In this document: piece by piece, positions 8,115 through 16,629 of the stretch
How the letters are laid out: each line of letters begins with the position of its first letter
Numbering within the stretch: the first letter of the stretch is position 1
Assembly: GCA_030267965.1 (NCBI GenBank)
Contig: BRYA01000280.1
Location: 1 to 49,676, forward strand
Source: Triparma columacea
Taxonomy: Eukaryota > Sar > Bolidophyceae > Parmales > Triparmaceae
Reading direction: 5' to 3'
DNA: 49,676 nucleotides
Position numbers and translations under genes: made by a program
Notes under the pieces: model-generated
What the model was told of the DNA's origin: nothing
What the model saw: only the letters and a program-made list of their open reading frames with translations
Database searches by the model: none

Positions 8115-10510
8115 ATGTCCACCCAAACCCCAACCCAAACCAAACCATCGTCATCATCGTCGCCTAAACATAGCGGTCTTATTAACTCAGCCCACTCTAA
8201 CATCCACGACGTTGATATTAGACTATCAGCTGTTAGAACTAACAGTAGAGGAGAGGGGAAAACGGAAGGGAAAGGAGGGGGGAAAAATGGGAGAGATAGC
8301 ACGGGGAAGAAAAAGGTAAGGAAATACTTGGAGGAGGGGATGTCTTTAGCAGAGAGAGAAAACGAAGGACGAAAGGGTGGGAGAGAATGAAGGGGGGAAC
8401 GTGTTTACACTTTTATAACACTAACACACCTCCCCCCCCACACACTTTAACCCCTTAACCTTTGTCATCCCTTATAGCGCAAGAATAAAAGCGATGGTTT
8501 CAACAAAACCTTCGGTCGTATAAAGTCCCTCGATCCCCTCGCCGAGGAGAACCGTCGTCGTCTCTCGAACATGGAGCGTGGTTTCGAGGAGTTGTTAGGG
8601 CTGCATAACACCGTGGAGCTTAGCAGTTTGTGCGGGATGCTTAGTTTGAAGATTGAAAGGAAAACTAAGAATTCGGAGAAAAAGGTGAGCACGTGGACGG
8701 GGGGAGGTTGGGGGTTTAACTAAACGCAGAGAAAAAAACACACACACACGCACACAACAAGAGACAAAACAAATGTAGGATGAAGAGATTACTATATGTG
8801 TGGAATACACTTTAACCCTTCCCACCCCCACACCCCCGCGCGCACGTAAACGTAGGACTTAATTATGGGACTTGTAAGAAAGGTGAGACTAACCTTTATC
8901 TTGGAATTGATCTTTGAGGCTTCAATTGAAAACTTGAGATATAGAAGTACCATCTCCCCTCCCCCCGTATCAACATTAACCAACCCCATTTCCACTCCCC
9001 CCCTTCTCCCCAGCGTATCGACTCCGGTGAGTCCTCCGATTCCGTTTACATTTCAATCCTAAAGTGGATGTGGGAGGGTACCTTATTCGAGTACCTCCGC
9101 GCAAAGGGTCAGCCTCTCCACTCCACCGAGAACGATCCCCGCGGATTCGTCATCGCCTACTGGAGGAAAATGACAAAGACAATCGTGCCGTTCGACCCGT
9201 ACTACGTACCGACGACACTTAACAACAGGAGCGAATCAAGCCTAATGTCCCCGGACATCTCCGCTATACTCGATACTATGGAGAGGAAAGAAGCCGCCGT
9301 AAAAGCCGCGGAGCAGCGAATCCGTCGTGAGCACGACTACACGAACGTGTTAACGTACCTGCAGAGCGTGAGCGGCCTCCACGGTGTGGAGAGGGAAGGG
9401 AGGAATTACTTGATCGGGGAAGTTGAAATGTGTAGAGCTAAAGTCGGACACGCGGAAGAGAGCATGGCCATGCTTAATAAACAGCTAACGGACCTGGAGA
9501 ATAGACATGAGTATGTGAAGGAGAGATACACTTCCAACGCTAGCCACGTTGAGTTCCTAGGTTCAACATACTTCGACCAGCTCGTAGACTCTCAGTCTTC
9601 CCAGACGTTCCTTAACAACTTACTCCGTCGTCAGCTTCTCGACATACGGTCGGACGGTAATGGTGGCCAGTTCCCGGGTGAGGAACCTGATAATGAATCT
9701 GAGGACGCGAAGGTTGCGAGGGCTAAGAGTGACGCGACGGTTAGGGCGAACTCTTATGAGGAGATTATGGAGATACATGATACGGAGCAACTATTAAGGA
9801 GACTTGGGGTTAGGTAAGAACGGTGGGGGGAGAGGGGGGGAAGGGGGGGAGGGAAGAGGGGGGGGGGGGAACGAATATCTCTAACTAACACACACAACAC
9901 TCGTCTACTTGCCCTCTCTCTCTCTCTATTCTCTCTCTCTCTCTCGGCCCACAGGAATAGGAGGGAGCGTCACGCCCTAAAGACCGAGCTCCGCGATGCC
10001 CTCGCCCGCGAGTCGTCCCTAATCTCCAGCGTCTCCCGGCTTGAGGAGGAGCTCGAGGACCAGACCGACAGGGCCGACGACGCAGAGAACACCTTGTACG
10101 CCCTCCGGGCCCAGTCAGACCAGTTCAAGGACAGGGTCGCTGCTAGGGAGGCGGTTATTGAGACTGAGGCGAACGAGTACTTTGACCTCGCGGCTCAGTC
10201 AATGGCTGGTGAGAAGGACGCCGCTCACCGCGTCGCGGCGGTCACGCCTCACATACTGGGCATGCTCAGGAGCGACAGCGTCGACGTTGTGTCTTCTGCG
10301 GCTGCGGTTGCGGAGGGACTGGGGATTATGAGCAGGGAGGGTGTGGCGGAAGCGGTGGAGAACGCGATGATGATGAAGGAGGAAACTAGACAGAGGGAGG
10401 CGGCGATTATGGCCACGGTTAAGAGAGCGAAAACACCGAAGAAGGGAGGGAAGGATAAGGGGAAGGAAACTAAGGGGGCAAAGAGCGGGAAGAAAAAGAA
10501 GAAAAAGTAG
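8115..10510 (+). CDS. Coiled-coil protein of unknown function, five exons
   Basis: Proposed exons 8115-8315, 8478-8684, 8856-8882, 9014-9813 and 9955-10510 (phases 0, 0, 0, 2) give 596 residues. All donors are GTAAG/GTGAG and acceptors are AG. The N-terminus is Ser/Thr- and Lys-rich. A more conserved-looking segment follows (SILKWMWEGTLFEYLRAKGQ, then FVIAYWRKMTKTIVPFDPYY). Two long helical coiled-coil stretches come next (DTMERKEAAVKAAEQRIRRE and RLEEELEDQTDRADDAENT regions), and the protein ends in a Lys-rich tail (KSGKKKKKK). Exon 3 is a 27-nt microexon coding DLIMGLVRK. A further microexon (about 8777-8797, DEEITIC) fits the frame but has a poor donor. A ciliary or cytoskeletal role would fit but is not shown. 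Confidence 0.7.
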
Positions 10511-10579
10511 ACGCTGCCGTTGTGATTGGGAACATTACATATATATAGTTTCCCCCCCCCCTCAATTTACAGCCTTTCG

Positions 10580-11317
10580 TCACTTGTCTCCCAACCCAAC
10601 CGTTTCCCTTGCCATGTTTCTAATCCTCTCCATATCCCCTTCGTCTATCCCGTGTTTGTCCTTCTCCACCCTGAAAACCCTGCAGTACCCGCTCTCGCCT
10701 ATACCCTCCTTCCCCCACCCCCTCTCCTCCGAGCACTCGACGGCGGGGGTACCGTAGAGCGCGACCATTTCAGAGGTCCAACCCCCGTCCAGTAGGCTTT
10801 GCGGTGTGTAAAGGCCTGCGAAGTTGCGGGGGTCGTCGTCTATTAGTACGGCCTGGTCGTACCTGAGCCTCTCAGCCCTGCTGTTCATCAATGCGAGAAC
10901 GGCGAGCTGCTTCGGGTTGAAGTCTGTAACCCCTACAAAATAATCTCCCAACCCAGCGCAAACCAGGGCCTCCCTTACGCAGCCGGGGACGCCCTTGGTA
11001 ACGACGAAGCTCTCGGCCCCTGCGTCCCTTATTCCCGACAGGCAAACCCTGAGCTTTCTGACCCTCTCCTCCCCCCCGAATACGTCGAGGGGACGACCCT
11101 CGTACTCTGACTTGTAGCTGGTGATCCAGTCGGCCTCACTGCGGGGCTGGTACTTCTGGGCGAGCTCGAAGTAAAGGTGGGTGGCTGCTAGGGTTAGGTC
11201 GAAGTCAAAGCAGAAGAGCTTGACTACATTATGGGGACCTGTTGAGGGGGGAAGGGAGGAGGACTTTATGGCAGGGCCGGTAGGAGAGAATAGAGTTGAA
11301 TCTGCTATGCATTCCAT
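10580..11317 (-). CDS. HAD-like hydrolase / phosphatase-like protein
   Basis: Intronless, 245 residues from ATG. Motif I of the haloacid-dehalogenase superfamily is seen at 38-42 (DFDLT, the DxDxT nucleophile loop). A motif II-like Thr is in SFVVTKG, and the acidic motif IV is LIDDDPRNF. The insert between motifs I and II (SEADWITSYKSEYEGRPLDVFGG) would form the cap. Members hydrolyse phosphate esters through an aspartyl-phosphate; the substrate cannot be told. There is no signal peptide. Its 3' end lies 70 bp from that of the coiled-coil gene, tail to tail. Confidence 0.7.
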   Translation of the reverse strand: MECIADSTLFSPTGPAIKSSSLPPSTGPHNVVKLFCFDFDLTLAATHLYFELAQKYQPRSEADWITSYKSEYEGRPLDVFGGEERVRKLRVCLSGIRDAGAESFVVTKGVPGCVREALVCAGLGDYFVGVTDFNPKQLAVLALMNSRAERLRYDQAVLIDDDPRNFAGLYTPQSLLDGGWTSEMVALYGTPAVECSEERGWGKEGIGESGYCRVFRVEKDKHGIDEGDMERIRNMARETVGLGDK

Positions 11318-11563
11318 TCGGAACGGAGGAAAATGGTGAGAAGTGGGACTCCTGCCGGGGCGATATGTTGTGGAAGTGTTGTATTTTTGGATGTTGTGGG
11401 AATTTGGCGATAAAATACGAATAAGTGTGTCTTAATTTGATGTATTAAGTTGGTTCACTGTTGATAATTGTGGTATTTTAGCGCTTTTGGTAGATGGGTT
11501 AGGGTTTGGTTTTCCAAAGCCAAGTGAACCAGATGAACCAGACTGTTAGTCCGAAAATATATC

Positions 11564-11866
11564 ATGTCGGCCCACGTTGCTCAGTGGAACAAAGGAGACC
11601 TTGCATCCTACCTCATCCAGATCACTGCCGACATCCTTAAGAAGAATGACGATAAGACTGACAGATATTCACGGATGACACCCGAGATAGTAACAACTGC
11701 CTATCAAAATGAAGACTATTCTACGTTGTACAAACACTTCAGATCCTATGGAGAAATAACAATTTACTGTTCGAAACACCAAGTACCACTCACACGAAAG
11801 CAGAGAGTTGCATTACTGGAATACCAATGGTCGAGGGATCATATGCTTATTCGTGCACGATTGTGA
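11564..11866 (+). CDS. Orphan 100-residue protein
   Basis: ATG to TGA frame of 100 codons beginning MSAHVAQWNKGDLASYLIQI and ending YQWSRDHMLIRARL. Composition is protein-like (mixed helices, several Tyr and Trp, no low complexity), but I recognise no family. It stands alone between the HAD gene and the DUF285/MYND fusion. An antisense frame (11839-12267) overlaps only its last nine codons. It could be a lineage-specific gene or a fragment of an old mobile element. Confidence 0.4.
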   Translation: MSAHVAQWNKGDLASYLIQITADILKKNDDKTDRYSRMTPEIVTTAYQNEDYSTLYKHFRSYGEITIYCSKHQVPLTRKQRVALLEYQWSRDHMLIRARL

Positions 11867-12273
11867 TTAGATGTGCATGTAAAGATGAGAGTAAACACCA
11901 TCATCGAGCCATAAACAGGTACGAATCGTAGTTCGCTGAGCCAAACATCCACATGAGGGGCTTGAATCAGGGTCAAATTGGATAATTTATACATCCGACG
12001 ATCTGGAAATGACCCAAAATCAGAGCCCCCAACCAAATGGCATGTATCGAGTGAGTATGAATATAGTACATGCGTGCATTGTCGCTGTATCGAAAAGACG
12101 TGATCAAGAATATCACCATGAGAAGATGTTAAGTCATGCTTTCTAGCGAGGTCACCCATTAGCACCATCCAATACACTGCGAACAAACATAAAGAAGAGC
12201 AGCATGGCAAACACTTTGCGACCTGTAGTTTCTGGGTTTGAACTGGAATGCTTAATGTATTGCTCAAAAGTGG
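11867..12273. other. Intergenic stretch with one uncertain antisense ORF
   Basis: The - strand is open from 12267 to 11839 (142 codons; first ATG near the start, several Cys, LDTCHLVGGSDFGSFPDRR in the middle). I found no family match and no promoter, so it is not called as a gene. The segment ends at the palindromic element of the reverse MYND cassette. Confidence 0.3.
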
Positions 12274-12281
12274 TAAAAAGT

Positions 12282-12319
12282 AAGCAATTTGATGTACATC
12301 GAATTCTGAAAAATTGCTT
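12282..12319 (-). terminator. Palindromic 3' element of MYND cassette, copy 5
   Basis: AAGCAATTT / AAATTGCTT inverted repeat with loop GATGTACATCGAATTCTGAA on the + strand, the reverse complement of the loop in copies 1-3. It lies 29 nt after the stop of the DUF285/MYND fusion gene. Confidence 0.5.
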
Positions 12320-12348
12320 ATAGCTGCCGCATTACTATATTGTTTCGT

Positions 12349-15300
12349 TCACTTCTTCTTACCCCTACCCTTCTTCCCCTTCTTGCCCTTCTTGCCGTTC
12401 TTCCCCTTCGCACCTGCTCCTTCCGCTACTCCCACATCCGCTCCTTCCGCTACTCCCACATCCGCTCCTTCCGCTACTCCCACATCCGCTCCTTCCGCTA
12501 CTCCCACATCCGCTCCTCCCCCCTTCATCCCCTTCCCTGTCTTGGGTCTTTTCTTGACCATTGCCTCACTCTCCCCCCTTTCGTTCAGCGGTCCCGTGCA
12601 TAGCACCTTGTGCTTCTTCCAGTGCTTGATCTGACACTCCTTCGAGCAGTAAGCGACAGTGCGACAGGGACATATTAGGAGCTTGTTGCGAGACTTGGCA
12701 GTTAGAGCCTCGCAAACAAAGCAACAGAAGGGACGGCCTTGAAGGTAATGTTTCGTGATGTTGGTGATCGTAGGATCTCGTATGGAAGGAAGGTATGAAT
12801 TGAATTTGTCTTGAACTACGTCGGAATCGGGCTTTCCAAGATGAAGAAATGTTGCGAACATCTTTATTGCGACATCTCTACTAAGCTTAGGGCGTTCTCC
12901 TTTGCACGCTTCGAAGCATATACTCAACAAATTATCCACGTCGTTGGTGGTTGCAATAGCACCGCGCGCGAGAAACAGCCGGAATATGTCGTGTGCTCCA
13001 TAACCCATAGCAATTTCAAGTGGTGAAGCAACTTCTCCATCACGGTCAACCATTACCTTGTTCACATTTGCTCCATGATCGAGAAGTGCTATAGCGTTAT
13101 CAATGTGTCCCCTTCCAGTAGCGAGCACCAAAAGGTTGGAAGAGCATTTCATCACCCCTTCGATTCGTAGGTCCATATTAGGGTCAAGTCCGTGTTCTAA
13201 GAGCAATCTCAAGATTGTTGAATTGTCACTTTTCCTCATTGACAAATCTGCGGCACTGTACATGGCTTCCTTGTTGTCGAAACCGGCGTCTAAGATAAGC
13301 TTGACCATCTCAACACTACCGTATTGAGAGGCGGTGGTGAGGACTGACTCTACGCCCATCTCTCCTCCAAGAAGCAACTTCGAAACTCTGGACCATAACA
13401 AAACCTCAGGACCATGTTCCTTGGCATACCCCTTGATGCGATCCCAGTCTTGGTCACCAGCCCATTCTAAGCACATCTTTTGACCGTCTGTCAAATCGTC
13501 CCAACTATATACATCATCGATTTGGAGTTTCGCACAAGAAGGGTCATGCTTAAAGTCCCTTGTCTCTAATGCTACAGCTTTCTCAATACCACGAGGCCAG
13601 TGAGGTTTCTCCATGCTCGTAGCTCCATAAAAGATGTAGCGCGTATTGCAAGCCATGTGCATGTGCCATGCTGATAAGTCGGAGTTGAAGGAGGAGGCAT
13701 TGCTGAACATGCATTGCATGGTCTTCACGTTGCTTGTGTTCCAGTGTTGGAGCTCTGACTTGAAGGAGGAGGCTTCGCTAAACATAAAACTCATATCCGT
13801 AACCGCAGCCACGTCCCAACCTGACAAGTCGGAGTTGAATGAGGAGGCCTCCCAAAACATACCACCCATGTCCTTCGAGCTGCCCGTGTCCCAGCGACTT
13901 AGATCCTCGTTGAAATCATTTAGACCCATAAACAGCTCCCTCATACTTGTAACCTCCGACACGTCCCAGTCCTCAATCGGCCCGTACTTCTCCCTCGCCT
14001 TCTCCTTATCCTGCACCCACTCCTTCGCTGCCTCCTTCAGCTGGGTGTTTGGGGTCTCCTTGGGCTTGTGGGATGCTTTCATAGCAGTAGCGTCGAGGAA
14101 CATGTCGTCTTTGTCTACGACCTTTGACATGTTCCACTGAGACAAATCATTGTCGAAAGAGGTCGCATTCTTGAACATGTATCTCATATTCGTGCAGTTC
14201 GATGTGTTCCACGTAGAGAGATCAGAGTTGAAAGCCGAGCAACCTTCAAACATGCCCTGCATATCCGTGCAGTTCGATGTGTTCCACGTAGAGAGATCAG
14301 AGTTGAAAGCCTCGCAACCACTAAACATGTATCTCATATCCGTGCAGTTCGATGTGTTCCACGTAGAGAGATCAGAGTTTAAAGCCGAGCAACCATAGAA
14401 CATGCCACTCATATCTGTGCAGTTTGATGTGTTCCACGTAGAGATGTCAGACTTGAAAGCCGAGCATTCATAGAACACGCAGTACATACTCGTGACGTTC
14501 GAAACGTCCCATCGACTCAGGTCCTCATTGAATTCCTCCGCTTCCTTAAAAAGCTCATGAAAACTCGTAACCTCCGACACGTCCCAGTCTTCAATCTTGC
14601 CGTACTTCCCCTTTGCCTTGTCCTTATCCTGCACCCACTCCTTCGCGGCCTTCTTCAGCTGGTCGTTGCTGGTAAACTTGAAGCTGGTGCTGCTCGCCCC
14701 CTTAATTTTTTTTGGTCGGGTGGGCTTGTGGGATGCTTTCATAGTAGTAGCGTTGAGAAACATGTCGTCGTTGTCTTCCACCTTTGACATGTCCCACTGA
14801 GACAAATCACTGTCGAAAGAGGTCGCATTCTTGAACATGTATCTCATATTCGTGCACTTCGATGTGTTCCACGTAGAGATGTCAGAGTTGAAAGCCGAGC
14901 AATTAGCAAACATGCCTCTCATATCCGTGCAGTTCGATGTGTTCCACGTAGAGATGTCTGAGTTGAAAGCCGAGCAGCTTTGAAACATGAAGAACATATC
15001 CGTGCAGTTCGATGTGTTCCACGTAGAGACGTCTGAGTTGAAAGCCAAGCAGCTTTGAAACATGTAACACATATTCGTGCAGTTCGATGTGTTCCACTCA
15101 GAGATGTCAGAGTTGAAAGCCGAGCAACCATTAAACGCCCAGAGCATACTCCTGACGTTCGAAACGTCCCATCGACTCAGGTCCTCATTGAATTCCTTCG
15201 CTTCGTCAAAAAGCTTCTCAAAACTCGTAACCTCCGACACGTCCCAGTCTTCAATCTTGCCGTACTTCCCCTTTGCCTTGTCCTTATCCTGCACCCACTC

Positions 15301-15489
15301 CTTCGCGGCCTTCTTCAGCTGGTCGTTGCTGGTAAACTTGAAGCTGGTGCTGCTCGCCCCCTTAATTTTTTTTGGTGGGGTGGGCTTGTGGGATGCTTTC
15401 ATAGTAGTAGCGTTGAGAAACATGTCGTCATTGTCTTCGACCTTTGACATGTCCCACTGAGACAACTCACTGTCTGATTGTGATTCCAT
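12349..15489 (-). CDS. DUF285 (BspA-like) repeat / ankyrin / MYND fusion protein
   Basis: Single exon, 1046 residues. Residues 1-5 (MESQS) and the promoter match the MYND array genes. Residues 6-~640 are DUF285/BspA-like leucine-rich-type repeats with the pattern (F)NSDLSTWNTSNCTDMRYMF, about 25 residues per unit and roughly 17 units. They are broken by three spacers of the type KEWVQDKDKAKGKYGKIEDWDVSEV. From ~656 on (IDDVYSWDDLTDGQ) the protein is a standard array-family member: ankyrin-like region, then MYND finger (CFVC, CPC, YCSKEC, HWKKHKVLC) and a basic tail with four GADVGVAE repeats. No signal peptide or membrane segment is visible, so unlike bacterial BspA surface proteins it is probably intracellular. 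The repeats likely form a binding scaffold. A 220-residue block is duplicated almost exactly (residues 10-229 and 230-449). Confidence 0.85.
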   Translation of the reverse strand: MESQSDSELSQWDMSKVEDNDDMFLNATTMKASHKPTPPKKIKGASSTSFKFTSNDQLKKAAKEWVQDKDKAKGKYGKIEDWDVSEVTSFEKLFDEAKEFNEDLSRWDVSNVRSMLWAFNGCSAFNSDISEWNTSNCTNMCYMFQSCLAFNSDVSTWNTSNCTDMFFMFQSCSAFNSDISTWNTSNCTDMRGMFANCSAFNSDISTWNTSKCTNMRYMFKNATSFDSDLSQWDMSKVEDNDDMFLNATTMKASHKPTRPKKIKGASSTSFKFTSNDQLKKAAKEWVQDKDKAKGKYGKIEDWDVSEVTSFHELFKEAEEFNEDLSRWDVSNVTSMYCVFYECSAFKSDISTWNTSNCTDMSGMFYGCSALNSDLSTWNTSNCTDMRYMFSGCEAFNSDLSTWNTSNCTDMQGMFEGCSAFNSDLSTWNTSNCTNMRYMFKNATSFDNDLSQWNMSKVVDKDDMFLDATAMKASHKPKETPNTQLKEAAKEWVQDKEKAREKYGPIEDWDVSEVTSMRELFMGLNDFNEDLSRWDTGSSKDMGGMFWEASSFNSDLSGWDVAAVTDMSFMFSEASSFKSELQHWNTSNVKTMQCMFSNASSFNSDLSAWHMHMACNTRYIFYGATSMEKPHWPRGIEKAVALETRDFKHDPSCAKLQIDDVYSWDDLTDGQKMCLEWAGDQDWDRIKGYAKEHGPEVLLWSRVSKLLLGGEMGVESVLTTASQYGSVEMVKLILDAGFDNKEAMYSAADLSMRKSDNSTILRLLLEHGLDPNMDLRIEGVMKCSSNLLVLATGRGHIDNAIALLDHGANVNKVMVDRDGEVASPLEIAMGYGAHDIFRLFLARGAIATTNDVDNLLSICFEACKGERPKLSRDVAIKMFATFLHLGKPDSDVVQDKFNSYLPSIRDPTITNITKHYLQGRPFCCFVCEALTAKSRNKLLICPCRTVAYCSKECQIKHWKKHKVLCTGPLNERGESEAMVKKRPKTGKGMKGGGADVGVAEGADVGVAEGADVGVAEGADVGVAEGAGAKGKNGKKGKKGKKGRGKKK
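14160..15480 (-). repeat. 660-bp tandem duplication inside the DUF285 region
   Basis: Two consecutive 660-bp units. Their first ~260 bp (14570-14830 and 15230-15490) are nearly identical, including the AATTTTTTTTGG run, while the repeat portion has diverged in the X of the MF..C positions. A third, older unit begins near residue 450 with more changes and a shortened spacer. Confidence 0.8.
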
Positions 15490-15605
15490 TTTTTAGCGAA
15501 CCTACCCCAAGTGTAAGTTTATAGCGGCAAATTACGATGTGAAACTTATCAACAAAGCCTTGAAAGTACTCTACGCAGGCAGAACTATCGTGTAGGCAGA
15601 AGTAT
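15490..15605 (-). promoter_or_regulatory. MYND-family promoter block, copy 5
   Basis: The reverse complement reads TTTGCCGCTATAAACTTACA, CTTGGGGTAGGTTCGCTAAAAAATGG: the same block as in the + strand array. The distal part (CTACACGATAGTTCTGCCTGCG) is shared more loosely. Confidence 0.6.
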
Positions 15606-16016
15606 AGTGTGTGTGGGGGTAACCAATTTTGTTACTCACCAACTGTCCTTTGCCTTGTCCACCTTTTCTACCTTTCTTCCCTTGCCTTTCTTCGCCTTCA
15701 CAGAGCCTTTGTCTTCAGGCTCAAACCATTGTGTAAGATATCTTGATCTGTGTAGACTAATCTAGTCTTTATTTCGGTTGAATATCATGACATTATATAC
15801 AACTACACATTGACCCTATGTATGTGTTGTAATGTGTTATTAGGGCTCAAAAATCCACCTCTTTTTCACCCATCTCGGGCTTGCTCCCGTCTGCGCAATT
15901 TTTACACCTCCTGCTTCTTTATACACGTTTTTTATGCCATGACTCGCTTTAACTAACCCTAATTACCCCAATTACACTCTCAATTACTCCAATCCCAACA
16001 CACACAGCGAATAAAG
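15606..16016. other. Intergenic region with a Lys-rich remnant
   Basis: On the - strand 15640-15725 reads as a Lys-rich peptide (KGSVKAKKGKGRKVEKVDKA) and runs into a GTGAGT donor-like site. It looks like a stranded exon or gene fragment. The rest (15726-16016) is AT-richer and is the upstream region of the COX5C-like gene. No other element is recognised. Confidence 0.35.
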
Positions 16017-16366
16017 ATGCCTGGAGCAGGTAGGGCAAGCCGCCCTTTTGCACTTTGCTGCATCACAATCACATAACAAGAGCATTTTCGACCATATTAC
16101 GATACTGCTACCCACCACTATCACATTTATATCACATATCCAACCCCCTTTGTCCGTCTCTCGCTTCTCTTGTCCCAAACTAAACCCCCTTCCCCACCCT
16201 TCTCCTCCCCTCCCCCCCTTCCCCAGCTCTCCCTACACTGGTCCGTGAGGCCTTCATTGGTATCGGTCTCGGCGTGGCCGCAGGTGTCGTCTGGAAGATG
16301 TCCATAACCGTACCCCAGAGGAACACCATTAACAGCTTCTACGAGAACCTCGGCAAGAAGAAGTAA
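16017..16366 (+). CDS. Cytochrome c oxidase subunit 5C-like protein (50 aa)
   Basis: Two exons, 16017-16029 and 16227-16366 (intron GTAGGG..CCCCAG, phase 1), encode a 50-residue protein: MPGA, then LPTLVREAFIGIGLGVAAG, VVWKMSITVPQRNTINSFYE, NLGKKK. It matches the plant COX5C pattern: a short N-terminus, one transmembrane helix of the form REhhIGhhLGhAAGhhWKM, and a matrix or intermembrane tail with Q.RN...FY..L. Such subunits are small accessory parts of mitochondrial complex IV. The gene is easily missed because exon 1 has only 13 coding bases. Identification rests on the helix and tail pattern and on the length, close to the ~64 residues usual in plants. Confidence 0.75.
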
Positions 16367-16629
16367 GCACAAGCCCAGAGCCAGTTTGCAAAGGGGGGCG
16401 GCTTTGATGGAGAGTAGAGAAAAAGAGATAAGGGGGTGGGGGGGGGGGAGATTAATGAGTTGATTTTGCATTTGCGGTATGGTGGTCCCTGCAAAAAGGT
16501 CCTCTGACCTTTGACTTCCCCCGAAAACAAATATATCAAGTCAAAAAGTTTCCACTCCAAACCCTGCCCACCGCTTATTCCTTTTAGCCTCCCCCCCCCC
16601 CCCGCTCACTTCCCTCTCTTCCCCCCTTT

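Noticed and set aside
11839..12267. 142-codon open frame on the - strand, protein-like composition
   Set aside because: No family recognised, no promoter, and it overlaps the end of another ORF. It may be a mobile-element relic but cannot be supported.
12400..12510. Regular ~24-bp repeats resembling a CRISPR array
   Set aside because: They are in-frame GADVGVAE codon repeats of the fusion gene in a eukaryotic genome, with no spacers.
15950..15985. CTAACCCTAA, telomere-like string
   Set aside because: Occurs once, not in tandem, inside the upstream region of the COX5C-like gene.
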